A stretch of 64,000 nt of DNA from Thermococcus sp. JdF3 (GCF_012027495.1 NZ_SNUK01000006.1:120770-184769), one strand, 5' to 3'; positions 1-10,544 are shown, counted from the stretch's first letter. Translations and numbers: made by a program. The notes: a model not told the origin generated them from the letters alone.

Positions 1-1480
<1,480 letters not shown>

Positions 1481-1523
1481 AATGAACACCTCCGTACACA
1501 GGTTCAAACTTGGTCATCTAAAG

Positions 1524-1549
1524 GTTTGCAACCTGTGGTGTTTATAAAG
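1524..1549 (-). promoter_or_regulatory. Core promoter of the Nfn operon with a SurR-like site
   Basis: On the minus strand CTTTATAAA (1541-1549) is a good TATA box. The nonamer at 1524-1532 reads GTTTGCAAC on the plus strand and GTTGCAAAC on the minus strand; both fit GTTn3AAC, the half-site reported for SurR in Pyrococcus. It lies downstream of TATA and close to the predicted start point near 1517, a position usually linked to repression. Binding is inferred, not shown. Confidence 0.5.
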
Positions 1550-1647
1550 ATGTTGTTAACCAAAGGTTTGCTGAGCGGAAGAATCCTCGAGCGTGCTGGG
1601 AAAAGATTAAAAAACGTTCGCAAAAAGGGCTGTTGGGGGGTAACGCT

Positions 1648-1872
1648 ATGAAGCGTCTCGTTTATTATGCATCAACACTGCTGGCGGCGGTCGCCCTCTT
1701 CTGGCCGGTGATCTACGGCAGCGTTCCGGCCCTGAGGGTGCTCCCAGGGAACCCCGTGGTTCAGGGTATCGTGGGGCTCGTGCTCTTTGGAGGACTCGCC
1801 TACATGACTTTCGACGAGACCGCAGAAGAGACCGGCGGGATTGGAGAAAAGGGAGAGCTCACAGCTTCCTGA
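1648..1872 (+). CDS. Small membrane protein, hypothetical
   Basis: This 74-aa protein has two hydrophobic segments (about residues 5-24 and 38-55) and a short acidic, glycine-rich tail, so it is probably a two-pass membrane protein with the tail outside the hydrophobic core. No family was recognised. The ATG follows a run of G (1636-1640) that can act as ribosome binding site; a TTG 15 nt earlier is less likely. A possible A/T-rich promoter lies near 1607-1615. Its last 14 bases overlap the end of the convergent trmI gene. Confidence 0.6.
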   Translation: MKRLVYYASTLLAAVALFWPVIYGSVPALRVLPGNPVVQGIVGLVLFGGLAYMTFDETAEETGGIGEKGELTAS

Positions 1873-2620
1873 TGAATGTTATGTATCCCGTATGGGCCAG
1901 CATGGTCGTCTTCGGCCGCATGCACTCCTTCTTTACCTCCTGCTCCCTGACGAGGACCTCGACGACCCTCGGTTTGTAGAAGTGCTCCCTGTACTCCTGA
2001 AACGCCTGGAAGAATCTGTGGACCTGGTTCATGCACGGGGTGTACGCCACGAAGTAGCCGCCGGGTCTGAGAACCTCAACGGCGTGAGGGAGGACATTCT
2101 CTGGCTGGGGCAGGTCGAGGACTATGTGGTCGGCGTACTCTTCATCTATGCCCTCGTAGATGTTCTTGAGCTTTATGGTTACCCTGTCCGAGAATCCAGC
2201 CAGCTCGATGTTCTTCTGGGCTATCCTGGCGAAGTCCTCGCGGCGTTCGTAGCTGATAACCCTTCCGTTTGGCCCGACGGCGTTGGCGAGGAATATCGTG
2301 AGCGCGCCGCTCCCGACGCCCGCCTCTATCACCGTGTCGCCGGGCGAGATCCCCGCGTAGGCGAGTATTATCCCGGCGTCCTTGGGGTGGACTATCTGCG
2401 GTCCGCGCTTCATCTTGGCTATTATGTCGTTTATGTCCGGTTTGAGGACCCTGAACTCCTCGTTTCGGTGGCTGACTATCGTCTCGCCGTACTCCTTTCC
2501 GATGAGCTCGCCGAGCTTGAGTATTCCCAGATCGGTGTGGAACTCCCTCTCCGATACCGTCACCAGGTAGCGCTTGCCCCTCCTATCGATGAGCAGAACC
2601 TTATCCCCTTCCCTGATCAA
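1859..2620 (-). CDS. trmI: tRNA (adenine57/58-N1)-methyltransferase TrmI
   Basis: A 253-aa SAM-dependent class I methyltransferase. The N-terminal beta domain starts MIREGDKVLLIDRRGKRYL, followed by the Rossmann fold with the SAM loop EAGVGSGALT near residue 100 and the catalytic-loop region VLDLPQPE near 180. Archaeal TrmI methylates A57 and A58 in the T loop, stabilising tRNA at high temperature. I chose the TTG at 2618-2620 behind GGTGGAG because it gives the usual archaeal N-terminus and length; a GTG three codons earlier (2629) has almost no spacing to its ribosome site. The start overlaps the end of the upstream DUF257 gene by about 20 bp. Confidence 0.88.
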   Translation of the reverse strand: MIREGDKVLLIDRRGKRYLVTVSEREFHTDLGILKLGELIGKEYGETIVSHRNEEFRVLKPDINDIIAKMKRGPQIVHPKDAGIILAYAGISPGDTVIEAGVGSGALTIFLANAVGPNGRVISYERREDFARIAQKNIELAGFSDRVTIKLKNIYEGIDEEYADHIVLDLPQPENVLPHAVEVLRPGGYFVAYTPCMNQVHRFFQAFQEYREHFYKPRVVEVLVREQEVKKECMRPKTTMLAHTGYITFIRKL

Positions 2621-3248
2621 TCGCTCCACCTTCCTTTTTTACTTTCAGGCCGTCCCGTGATATGTGGAACACCATCGAGGCGATTTCCTCGAGCATCGCC
2701 AGGTGTTCACTTCTCAGAACGCCCGCGTTTATAAAGTGTATCCCCACCCAGTCCTCCAGGGGTATCGTGCTGATGCCGGTTAGTATGGCCTTTATCGCCT
2801 CGTCCCCACCGAAGTGTATGTAGTGGCCGAGCCCGAAGGTGATGAAGTACTCCGGCTTTGTGGGGGAATGGCTTATCCTGCTGACGATGGCGTAGTAGTT
2901 CTTCAGGAACGTGTGTGAATCGTAGGCCGGAACCACCTCCCCTATAACGTCGCCGTAGCTGGTGGAGCCGGGGCCTATCTTCACGACCTTTATTTTCTTA
3001 ATGAGTTCTATTACTCCCGAGTACTCCTTTCCGGAGACCTTTCGGGTGTAGTTTCTGAAGAGAATACCCCCGATGCCAAAGAAATCTGCCACGACGACCC
3101 CGTCCCTCTCAACGAGTGCCGGCAAAAGGACGCCCCACGAGAACTCTTCCACCGGATACGTGGGGGCGTACTCGAGCAGAATAACGTCTCCCCGGTTGGC
3201 CTTGCCGAAGATGTACTTCTCGAAGATGGGGATGTCCACACGACTCAC
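2601..3248 (-). CDS. DUF257 family protein
   Basis: A protein of about 215 aa that I assign to DUF257, a family largely confined to Thermococcales whose function is unknown to me. The sequence has a RecA-like alternation of strands and helices (DVILLEYAPTYP, VVVADFFGIGG, EYFITFGLGHYIHFGG) but no Walker A lysine. The start is ambiguous: GTG 3248 lies roughly 25 nt behind a minus-strand TATA box (3271-3280), which would make a nearly leaderless transcript. An in-frame GTG at 3269 is closer to the TATA box and less likely. It is divergent from srp19 and forms an operon with trmI. Confidence 0.75.
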   Translation of the reverse strand: MSRVDIPIFEKYIFGKANRGDVILLEYAPTYPVEEFSWGVLLPALVERDGVVVADFFGIGGILFRNYTRKVSGKEYSGVIELIKKIKVVKIGPGSTSYGDVIGEVVPAYDSHTFLKNYYAIVSRISHSPTKPEYFITFGLGHYIHFGGDEAIKAILTGISTIPLEDWVGIHFINAGVLRSEHLAMLEEIASMVFHISRDGLKVKKEGGAIDQGRG

Positions 3249-3296
3249 CAAAAGGGTTTTTAATGGCACTTCTTTTAAATCTTGTCAGGTGGGAGG

Positions 3297-3644
3297 ATGA
3301 GAAAGTTCGTGGTGTGGCCCAGCGAGCTCGACGCAAGGCTCAGCAGGCGCTACGGAAGGGCTGTGAGCAGGGAACTTGCCATCGACGGACCGAAGGTTCA
3401 GGAGATAGCCGATGCCGCGCTGGCCCTCGGGATGAGGGTGATCGAGCTCGATGAGGAGAAACTCAACCCCCGGCTGGCAGGTCTCGACGATGAGTACAGG
3501 CTCAGGGGAATGCTCCGAATCGAGAGCAGGCACCCTAAGGGCAAATCCCTGCGGATGCTTGGGCAGAAAATCAGGGAAATCAGAAAGACCCAGGTTAAGC
3601 CCCGGGGCAAGAAGAAACGCAAATCCGGGAAGAAAAAGAGGTGA
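3297..3644 (+). CDS. srp19: Signal recognition particle protein SRP19
   Basis: A 115-aa basic protein with the SRP19 fold (MRKFVVWPSELDARLSRRYG, then KVQEIADAALALG) and a long Lys/Arg-rich tail. It binds the tips of helices 6 and 8 of 7S RNA and primes the RNA for SRP54 binding, so acts in co-translational targeting. The start is set by GGTGGGAGG directly before the ATG. Its stop codon abuts the stop of the next, convergent gene with no intervening base. Confidence 0.92.
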   Translation: MRKFVVWPSELDARLSRRYGRAVSRELAIDGPKVQEIADAALALGMRVIELDEEKLNPRLAGLDDEYRLRGMLRIESRHPKGKSLRMLGQKIREIRKTQVKPRGKKKRKSGKKKR

Positions 3645-3890
3645 TCACTCCTCTTCTTCCATTTCTACGACTATGGCAGTGGTGGTATCGATAACGCCGT
3701 CAATGTTGTGTATGTCGTGGAGTATCTTCCTGGTGAGCTCGCCGAGGTCCTTCGCCTCGATGTGGACTATAGCATCGTAGGGGCCGGTGACGGCGTCGGC
3801 CTTGGTAACGCCCGGAATCTGCTTGAGCGCCTCTATGACGCTCTCGACTTTCCCAATCTCAACGGTCAGTAAAACGTACGACCTAACCAT
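3645..3890 (-). CDS. Stand-alone Lrp/AsnC ligand-binding (RAM) domain protein
   Basis: An 81-aa protein matching only the C-terminal alpha-beta domain of Lrp/AsnC regulators (VLLTVEIGKVESVIEAL, VTKADAVTGPYDAIVHIEA, DTTTAIVV) with no helix-turn-helix. Such proteins are common in archaea, oligomerise as rings of dimers, bind amino acids and may modulate full-length Lrp proteins. A minus-strand TATA candidate lies at about 3942-3950. Ends in a Glu-rich tail. Confidence 0.88.
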   Translation of the reverse strand: MVRSYVLLTVEIGKVESVIEALKQIPGVTKADAVTGPYDAIVHIEAKDLGELTRKILHDIHNIDGVIDTTTAIVVEMEEEE

Positions 3891-4116
3891 TTTTCATCAC
3901 CGCGGAAAGGCTTTACGTCTCTATCTAGCCCTCCAACTCATTTAAGCTTTTCGTAGTTTTTTCGGATATCTTTGGGGAGTTGCATATTGAGAACGCTGCC
4001 TATAAGTAACCAGTAGTGCGCTTAAGGGGCTTACACGGCACTAAAAGTGGTATCGAAAGATTTATTACCTCATCAATCCTATAGAACATGCCCTTAATGT
4101 ACAGGGGTGGATATTA
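3891..4116. promoter_or_regulatory. Intergenic region carrying the importer promoter
   Basis: A 226-bp A/T-richer spacer between divergent genes. Toward the right, GATTTATTA at about 4056-4064 is the best TATA candidate for the binding-protein gene; toward the left, the GCTTAAATG element near 3942-3950 serves the RAM-domain gene. No clear operator palindrome was seen. Confidence 0.45.
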
Positions 4117-6306
4117 ATGAAGGCCAAAGGTTCAATAGCCCTGTTAGTGGTTTTTTTGGTGGTTTTTTCTGTTGCAGCCAGCGGCTGTATAGGTGGAAAT
4201 ACTGGGGAGACAACCACCATTCCGCAGAGCACCACTGGAAGTCCGACGGGTACCCAGACCACGTCTTCTGAGACGACTTCAGGCGGCACCACCGCGACAT
4301 CAAGCCAGTCGGCCACCCAGACGCAGGCCCCCGCGGAGGTAAAGCCCGGGATACTGGAGATGGGTGACGTCTACGTTGTCGTTACCGACAAGAGCGTCGT
4401 GGTCGTCGGCCCGAAGGGCGCCAGCCCGACCGTTGACATCCCGAGCGACAGGAGGGTCATAAAGGTCGAGTACGAGGTTGACACCGCCAACACCCCGGAC
4501 GTCAAGACCCTCATGGAGAAGGGTCAGGGATTCGGTGCCATCGATCCTGCCTTCTTCCGTGATGAGCACGTCGATGCCCTCGTTGTGGCCGCCAGGCGCC
4601 AGACCGACCCAACCATAAGGACCGAGTTATTTAAGGCTGTTTACATGCTCGGAAACAAGCTCGCCCCGGAGGTTATCCTCGGTCAGAACAAGCAGCTCCG
4701 CGTTTACTGGGACTGGGTCAAGGGCAGATACTACCACCCGACCCTTGCGGAGCGGTATGACCTCCTCACCGAGGACTCCAATGCTCCCTCCGTCAAGATC
4801 GGTATCAAGGACTACAAGAACGACCCCGAGACCTACACCATAGCCACCATTGGCTGGCCGGAGAGCTTTGACCCGGCCATGACCTACGAGACCTTCGGAT
4901 GGGAGATCTGGCACGAGGTCGGAGACACCCTCGTCACCTACTGGAAGGAGGAAACCGAAGAGGTCAGCCCGGACCTCGCCGTTGCCTGGGCCCACAACGA
5001 GGACGGTACCGAGTGGTACTTCCTCATCCGCGGCGGTGTCCAGGCCTACGACCCGTGGGACGACAAGACCTACCCGATCGACGCCACCGACGTTGCCTTC
5101 ACCTTCCTCCGCGTTGCAAGGCTCGGACACAGCGTCAGCTGGATGGTTAGCAGTTTCATGGACGTTAACAACTCCGCCGCCATCACCGAGGACGAGTTCG
5201 ACCAGTACCTCAAGGAGCACCCGCTCGTCGCTGAGTTCAACGGCAAGAGCACCGAGGTCAAGAGCCTCGACGAGCTCAAGCAGTTCTTCGGTTACAGCGG
5301 CGACACCGCTGGAGTCTTCAAGCTCGTTCTCCCGGCCCCGTACGCTCCCGTCCTCGGAATACTCGCCGACCCGTTCCTCAGCGTCGTCCCGATGGAGTAC
5401 CTCCTCGGCGACAAGTACCAGGAGGCCCTCCAGGCGAGCGACAACGGCCACAACCCGAGCGCCTGGTGGAGCTACCTGAGCGAGGGCAAGGGCGATCCGA
5501 CCCACCAGCTCATGCACAACAAGCCCGTCGGAACCGGACCGTTCTACATCGCCGACTACCAGAAGGACGCCTACATAGTCCTCGAGTACAACCCGCACTA
5601 CTGGAACGCCACCGCCAACCCAGGCCACAAGAGGGTCATCTACGTCATCAACAGCGACGCCATGGCCAGGATCAACCTGTTCAAGACCGGCACCGCCGAT
5701 GTCGTTGCCATACCGCCCGAGAAGATGGACACGGTTAAGGGCCTCGAGCTCCAGGGCTTCAAGTCCGTCGTTAAGACCGACATCCTCCAGCCGATACTGA
5801 CCTTCCTCGTCTTCAACACCCAGAAGGAGCCCTTCAACGACCCGCTCGTCAGGGAGGCCATGGCCTACGCCGTTCCGTACGACCAGATCTCCCAGGTCGT
5901 TTACCAGGGACTCCTCGCCAGGAACTACGGTCCGATACCGAAGCCGTGGCCGGGCTACACCGAGGAGGGAATAACCAAGTACAACTACAACCTCGCCAAG
6001 GCCAAGCAGCTCCTCAACCAGGCGGGCGTTGACCCGACCAAGTACAAGATCGAGCTCATCTACAACGAGGGCAACAGCGCCCGTGAGAAGATAATGACCC
6101 TCCTGCAGAACGTCTGGAGCCAGCTCGGCTTCCAGGTTACCATCAACAGCTACAACTGGCCAACCTACCTCGACAAGACCGAGCACGGCGAGTACGACGT
6201 TTACATCGTCGGCTGGGTCCCGGACTACCTCGACTCCGACAACTGGGTTGGCCCGTTCCTCTACGGCGCCACCGAGTTCACGAGTGTCGAGGTAAGCGTT
6301 AGCTAA
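4117..6306 (+). CDS. ABC transporter substrate-binding lipoprotein, family 5, apparently circularly permuted
   Basis: The product has 729 aa. A signal peptide ends in the lipobox AASGC (Cys24), followed by a Ser/Thr-rich linker (30-72) that tethers it outside the membrane. It belongs to the SBP_bac_5 (Dpp/Opp/Cbt) family and feeds the four genes downstream; the ligand may be a peptide or an oligosaccharide. The order of parts is odd. Residues about 140-212 (RDEHVDALVVAARRQTDP, NKQLRVYWDWVKG) look like the usual C-terminal tail of the family, while the usual N-terminus (TIATIGWPESFDPAMTYETF) begins only at about 240. The protein then stops soon after GWVPDYLDSDNWVGPFLYG, where relatives continue into that tail. 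An AT-rich promoter region precedes it, and a T-run follows. Confidence 0.9.
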   Translation: MKAKGSIALLVVFLVVFSVAASGCIGGNTGETTTIPQSTTGSPTGTQTTSSETTSGGTTATSSQSATQTQAPAEVKPGILEMGDVYVVVTDKSVVVVGPKGASPTVDIPSDRRVIKVEYEVDTANTPDVKTLMEKGQGFGAIDPAFFRDEHVDALVVAARRQTDPTIRTELFKAVYMLGNKLAPEVILGQNKQLRVYWDWVKGRYYHPTLAERYDLLTEDSNAPSVKIGIKDYKNDPETYTIATIGWPESFDPAMTYETFGWEIWHEVGDTLVTYWKEETEEVSPDLAVAWAHNEDGTEWYFLIRGGVQAYDPWDDKTYPIDATDVAFTFLRVARLGHSVSWMVSSFMDVNNSAAITEDEFDQYLKEHPLVAEFNGKSTEVKSLDELKQFFGYSGDTAGVFKLVLPAPYAPVLGILADPFLSVVPMEYLLGDKYQEALQASDNGHNPSAWWSYLSEGKGDPTHQLMHNKPVGTGPFYIADYQKDAYIVLEYNPHYWNATANPGHKRVIYVINSDAMARINLFKTGTADVVAIPPEKMDTVKGLELQGFKSVVKTDILQPILTFLVFNTQKEPFNDPLVREAMAYAVPYDQISQVVYQGLLARNYGPIPKPWPGYTEEGITKYNYNLAKAKQLLNQAGVDPTKYKIELIYNEGNSAREKIMTLLQNVWSQLGFQVTINSYNWPTYLDKTEHGEYDVYIVGWVPDYLDSDNWVGPFLYGATEFTSVEVSVS

Positions 6307-6312
6307 TTCTGA

Positions 6313-6330
6313 TCTTTCTTTTTTTCTGTT
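6313..6330 (+). terminator. T-rich terminator after the binding-protein gene
   Basis: A nearly unbroken run of T (6315-6325) lies just behind the stop, the usual archaeal intrinsic terminator. It probably lets the binding protein be made in excess over the permeases, with partial read-through into dppB. Confidence 0.5.
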
Positions 6331-6385
6331 CGTGGTTTTGGCGGAGATCTAAAGGATAAAGTCAACGGCACAGGGGGGAATAGGA

Positions 6386-7387
6386 TTGGCGAACCTGAAG
6401 AAGTTCCTAATAAGAAGGCTCCTCACGTTTATCCCCACCCTCATTGGAGTTACCCTCATAGTCTTTCTGATCGCCTACGTCATCCCGGCGGACGTCGCCA
6501 GGGCATGGGCCGGCGGTGAGAAGGCGAGCCAGGCGTACATGGAGCAGATAAAGAAGGAGTACCACCTCGACGAGCCCTGGTACGACCAGTACTGGTTCCT
6601 TGTGAGCGGACTTGCGCGGAACAGCATAATCGATCCGAGGACGTCCAACTACGTCCTTGACGATATACGGGATCGTTTCCCCGTGACGTTTGAGCTGGCG
6701 TTGGTGGCGTTCTTCTTCATCCTGATAATAGGTATTCCCCTGGGTATAATCTCGGCCCTTAAGAGGAACACGTGGGTAGACACCGTTATCAGGTTCTTCG
6801 CCCTCACCGGCGTTTCAATGCCGGTCTTCTGGCTGGGCTACCTTCTCATATACGTGTTCTTCGTCGAGGTTCACTGGATAACGCTCGCCGGCTTCCCGGC
6901 CCCGCCCGAGCACCAGATAACCCACATCCCGATGATAGACGCCCTCATCACCGGAGACTTCTCAACCTTCAGCCAGCACCTCCACAGGCTCTGGCTCCCC
7001 GGGTTCACGCTGGGATTCATGGGTGCCGGCGTTCTCGCCAGGTTCGTCAGGAACAGCTTCCTCGAGGCCATAGGCAGCGACTACGTTGGATTCCTCAAGG
7101 CCAAGGGAGTCCCGAAGAGGGGAATCTACCGCCACGCCCTCAAGAACGCCATGGTTCCGATAGTCACCGTCCTCGGCCTTCAGTTCGGGGGCCTCCTCGG
7201 CGGAACTCCGATCACCGAGACGGTGTTCGGCCTCCCGGGAATGGGTTCCTACGTCATCGACTCGATCAGGAACCTCGACTTCCCCGCGGTCGTGGCCATA
7301 ACCATGATCTTCGCCCTGATATTCCTCATAACAAACCTGGTCGTGGACATACTCTACGCCCTGATAGACCCGAGGGTGAGGTACTGA
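6386..7387 (+). CDS. dppB: ABC transporter permease DppB
   Basis: A 333-aa inner permease of the Dpp/Opp type. It begins with a hydrophobic helix (LLTFIPTLIGVTLIVFLIAYVI), has a large extracytoplasmic loop and about six membrane segments, and carries the EAA-like loop FLEAIGSDYVGFLKAKGVPK that docks on the ATPases. It starts at TTG 6386 behind a GGGGGG stretch; no ATG is available near the family N-terminus. It forms the channel with DppC. Confidence 0.9.
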   Translation: MANLKKFLIRRLLTFIPTLIGVTLIVFLIAYVIPADVARAWAGGEKASQAYMEQIKKEYHLDEPWYDQYWFLVSGLARNSIIDPRTSNYVLDDIRDRFPVTFELALVAFFFILIIGIPLGIISALKRNTWVDTVIRFFALTGVSMPVFWLGYLLIYVFFVEVHWITLAGFPAPPEHQITHIPMIDALITGDFSTFSQHLHRLWLPGFTLGFMGAGVLARFVRNSFLEAIGSDYVGFLKAKGVPKRGIYRHALKNAMVPIVTVLGLQFGGLLGGTPITETVFGLPGMGSYVIDSIRNLDFPAVVAITMIFALIFLITNLVVDILYALIDPRVRY

Positions 7388-7402
7388 CGCTGGGGTGATA
7401 AA

Positions 7403-8581
7403 ATGGGCAGGGAAGAGTACAAATCAAACGTTCTGGACAAGCTCTCCGACAAGCTCGTCGAGGGATTTGGAAGCTTCATAAGCCTCTTCAAAAAGGACTG
7501 GAAGAAGAAAAACCGCTCCAAGATGGAAGAATGGAAGCTCATGCTCTACGCCCTCAACCGCTCGCCTCCGGGCCTAATAGGACTGGCGCTCGTGCTTATG
7601 TTCGTCCTCCTGGGTATATTCGGGCCCAGCCTCGCCACGTGGAACTACAGGTTCTTCCCGACCAACTACAACATGAGCACCTACCTCGCCCCGCCCGGCT
7701 CGACGTACTTCCTGAACGTTACCGAGCTTAGGGGGGACAACATCATCCAGTACACCACTAACATCCACTACACGCTCGGTGCGGACAACTTCGGTAGGGA
7801 CCTCGTCAGCCTCATCCTCTACGGAGCCAGGGTCTCCCTGGTGATATCGATAGTCGTCATAGTCCTCGGTGTGCCCCTGGGCATCATCCTTGGCCTCATA
7901 GCGGGCTACTACGGCGGCAAGGTTGACGAGCTCGTCATGCGCATCACCGACGTGTTCCTGGCCTTCCCGGCGCTCATCCTCGCCATGGCCTTCTCCGCCG
8001 TGCTCCCGCAGAGGCTTCAGAACTTCATCTCCACCCATGAGTCCGTCCAGAGCTTCGTGCTGTGGCTCTTCGCGCTTGAACCTCAGGACGCCGGCAATCT
8101 CGGAAAGCTCCTCGCCGTCATACTCGCCATGATCATAGTCTGGTGGCCTGCCTACGCCAGGATAACACGCGGTTCGACTCTCACCGAGAGGGAGAGCCTC
8201 TACGTTGAAGCCGCCCGCGCCATAGGACTCAGCTCCAGAACGATAATGTTCAGGCACATCCTGCCCAACATCATCGGCCCGATACTGGTTTACATAACCC
8301 TCGACTTTGGAGGCGTCATCCTCATGGAGGCCGGCCTGAGCTTCCTGGGCCTTGGTGCAACGCCGCCAATAGCCGACTGGGGTAGGATAGTCTACGACGG
8401 CTCCCAGTACTTCCCGGAGAAGTGGTGGCTCGTTACGTTCTCGGGCTTCATGATCATGCTCGTGGCCCTCGGATGGAACCTCCTCGGTGACACGATGAGG
8501 GACATCCTCGACCCGAAGACGAGGAGGAGCATAGAGTTCAAGGTTAAGAAGGCCAAGAAGGAGGGTGAGAGCAATGCCTGA
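7403..8581 (+). CDS. dppC: ABC transporter permease DppC
   Basis: A 392-aa permease subunit. It has a long charged N-terminal cytoplasmic stretch (about 60 residues, Lys-rich), the family loop GADNFGRDLVSLILYGARVS, and the EAA motif EAARAIGLSSRTIMFRHILPN that contacts DppD/DppF. The ATG is behind GGGGTGATAAA. It is slightly longer than bacterial DppC because of the N-terminal extension and an insertion near residues 200-220. Confidence 0.9.
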   Translation: MGREEYKSNVLDKLSDKLVEGFGSFISLFKKDWKKKNRSKMEEWKLMLYALNRSPPGLIGLALVLMFVLLGIFGPSLATWNYRFFPTNYNMSTYLAPPGSTYFLNVTELRGDNIIQYTTNIHYTLGADNFGRDLVSLILYGARVSLVISIVVIVLGVPLGIILGLIAGYYGGKVDELVMRITDVFLAFPALILAMAFSAVLPQRLQNFISTHESVQSFVLWLFALEPQDAGNLGKLLAVILAMIIVWWPAYARITRGSTLTERESLYVEAARAIGLSSRTIMFRHILPNIIGPILVYITLDFGGVILMEAGLSFLGLGATPPIADWGRIVYDGSQYFPEKWWLVTFSGFMIMLVALGWNLLGDTMRDILDPKTRRSIEFKVKKAKKEGESNA

Positions 8582-9554
8582 GCCGATCCTTGAGGTTCGC
8601 GACCTGACCGTCCACTTTTACACCTACGCTGGAATAGTCAAGGCCATCGAAAGGGTTTCCTTCGACGTCTACAGGGGCGAGACCTTCGCGCTCGTCGGTG
8701 AAACCGGCTGTGGAAAGAGCGTCACCTCGCGCGCCCTCACCCAGCTCATCGAGAGCCCCGGAAAGATCGTGGAGGGCAGCGTGATTTACCACAGGGAGGA
8801 CGGTTCAACGGTGGATCTTCTGAAGCTGTCCCAGGAGGAGATACGCGATATCCGCGGCAAAGAGATAGCCTACATCTTCCAGGATCCCCACGCCTCCCTC
8901 GACCCGCTCTACACGGTGGGGTATCAGATAGCCGAGGGAATGGTGGTTCACAACACAGTCAAGGACTGGAAAGAGGGCTTTAAGAAGGCCGTCGATATTC
9001 TCCGCCGTGTTCTCATCCCCGACCCGGAGAACAGGGTAAAGAACTACCCCCACGAGATGAGCGGAGGAATGAAACAGCGCGTCGTTATCGGAACGGGCGT
9101 CGCCAACAACCCCAAGATACTCATCGCCGACGAGCCAACGACCGCCCTCGACGTTACAGTTCAGGCCCAGATACTGGAGCTGATGAACAAGCTCAAGCGC
9201 GAGTACAACACCACCGTGATACTCATCACCCACAACATGGGAGTGGTCGCTGAGATGGCCGACCGCGTTGCGGTTATGTACGCGGGCAAAATAGTCGAGA
9301 TAGGCTCCGTTGACCAGATATTCAAGAACCCGCTCCACCCGTACACGCAGGGTCTCCTGAGGGCAGTTCCCAACCCGCTGGCCAAGATAGAGCGGCTCGA
9401 GACCATCCCTGGAACGGTTCCCAACCTGATAGAGCCGCCCGGAGGGTGTCGCTTCCACCCGAGGTGCCCGAGGGTCATGGGCGTCTGCAAGGATAGGGTC
9501 CCCGAGCTGAAGGAGATGGAGCCCGGTCACTTCGTGGCGTGCCACCTTTACTGA
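8574..9554 (+). CDS. dppD: ABC transporter ATP-binding protein DppD
   Basis: A 326-aa ATPase with Walker A GETGCGKS, the signature region MSGGMKQR, Walker B ILIADEPTTALD, and the C-terminal oligopeptide-transporter domain ([12 protein letters not shown]). In several relatives that Cys-rich tail binds a [4Fe-4S] cluster; here the Cys residues are present. The ATG at 8574 is 8 nt behind GGAGGG and overlaps the end of dppC by 8 bp, so translation is coupled. Confidence 0.9.
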   Translation: MPEPILEVRDLTVHFYTYAGIVKAIERVSFDVYRGETFALVGETGCGKSVTSRALTQLIESPGKIVEGSVIYHREDGSTVDLLKLSQEEIRDIRGKEIAYIFQDPHASLDPLYTVGYQIAEGMVVHNTVKDWKEGFKKAVDILRRVLIPDPENRVKNYPHEMSGGMKQRVVIGTGVANNPKILIADEPTTALDVTVQAQILELMNKLKREYNTTVILITHNMGVVAEMADRVAVMYAGKIVEIGSVDQIFKNPLHPYTQGLLRAVPNPLAKIERLETIPGTVPNLIEPPGGCRFHPRCPRVMGVCKDRVPELKEMEPGHFVACHLY

Positions 9555-9563
9555 GGTGATACC

Positions 9564-10544
9564 ATGAGCGAGCCGATAATCGAAGTTAAGAACCTCAAGA
9601 AGTATTTCCCCATCAGGGGCCTTTTCAGGACTGAAGGCTACGTCAAGGCGGTTGATGACGTCAGTTTCACAATAAGCCGCGGTGAAACCTTCGGTCTCGT
9701 CGGAGAGAGCGGCTGTGGAAAAACAACCACCGGAAGGACCATCCTCCGCCTCATAGAACCCACCAGCGGTCAAATCATCTTCCAGGGCAAGGACGTCACG
9801 AAGCTCAAGGGCGAGGAGATGAAGTGGTTCCGCAGGAAGGCCCAGATCATGTTCCAGGACCCCTACTCCTCACTCAACCCCAGGCAGACCGTCTTTGAAA
9901 TAATCATGGAACCGGTTAAGTTCCACGGGATAGAGGTTGACGACCCAGAGGACTTCGTGATAAAGCTGCTGGAGAGCGTCGGCCTCAACGAGATGCACCT
10001 CTACCGCTATCCCCACGAGTTTTCCGGCGGCCAGAGGCAGAGGATAGCCCTCGCCAGACTGCTGGCTCTAAAACCGGAGTTCATAGTCCTCGATGAGCCC
10101 ACCTCCGCCCTCGACGTTTCGGTTCAGGCCAACATACTCAACACGATGAAAGACCTCCAGAGACAGTTCGGCTTCACCTACCTGTTCATCAGCCACGACC
10201 TCGGTGTCGTCAAGTACATGAGCCACAGGATGGGCGTTATGTACCTCGGGAAGCTCGTGGAGGTCGGCCCGGCAGAGGAGATATTCGAGAACCCGTTACA
10301 CCCGTACACCAAGTTCCTGCTGTCCGCCATACCGGTTCCCGACCCGGAGCTGTCGAGGGAGCTAAAGGCTAAGCGTATGAAGGTTGAAGGGGAGCCGCCC
10401 AGTCCAATAAATCCACCTGCAGGCTGCCGTTTCCACCCGAGGTGCCCATTCGCCAAGGCGGGGCTCTGCGACAAGAAGGAACCCCCTCTCATCGAGGTCG
10501 AGAGTGGCCACTACGTCGCCTGCTGGCTCTACGGGAAGGCGTGA
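9564..10544 (+). CDS. dppF: ABC transporter ATP-binding protein DppF
   Basis: A 326-aa second ATPase of the importer, paralogous to DppD. Walker [10 protein letters not shown], signature FSGGQRQR, Walker [13 protein letters not shown], and the same C-terminal Cys-containing tail ([12 protein letters not shown]). It forms the asymmetric ATPase heterodimer with DppD. The start follows GAGGTGATACC. Its last 16 bases overlap the end of a convergent hypothetical gene, within which T-rich terminators for both strands lie. Confidence 0.9.
   Translation: MSEPIIEVKNLKKYFPIRGLFRTEGYVKAVDDVSFTISRGETFGLVGESGCGKTTTGRTILRLIEPTSGQIIFQGKDVTKLKGEEMKWFRRKAQIMFQDPYSSLNPRQTVFEIIMEPVKFHGIEVDDPEDFVIKLLESVGLNEMHLYRYPHEFSGGQRQRIALARLLALKPEFIVLDEPTSALDVSVQANILNTMKDLQRQFGFTYLFISHDLGVVKYMSHRMGVMYLGKLVEVGPAEEIFENPLHPYTKFLLSAIPVPDPELSRELKAKRMKVEGEPPSPINPPAGCRFHPRCPFAKAGLCDKKEPPLIEVESGHYVACWLYGKA

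Noticed and set aside
4627..6186. Long open frame of 519 codons on the minus strand opposite the binding-protein gene
   Set aside because: The plus-strand gene has clear family motifs; the antisense frame is open only because of codon bias (few TCA/TTA/CTA triplets in G/C-rich DNA) and shows a Val/Leu/Glu-rich random-like product.
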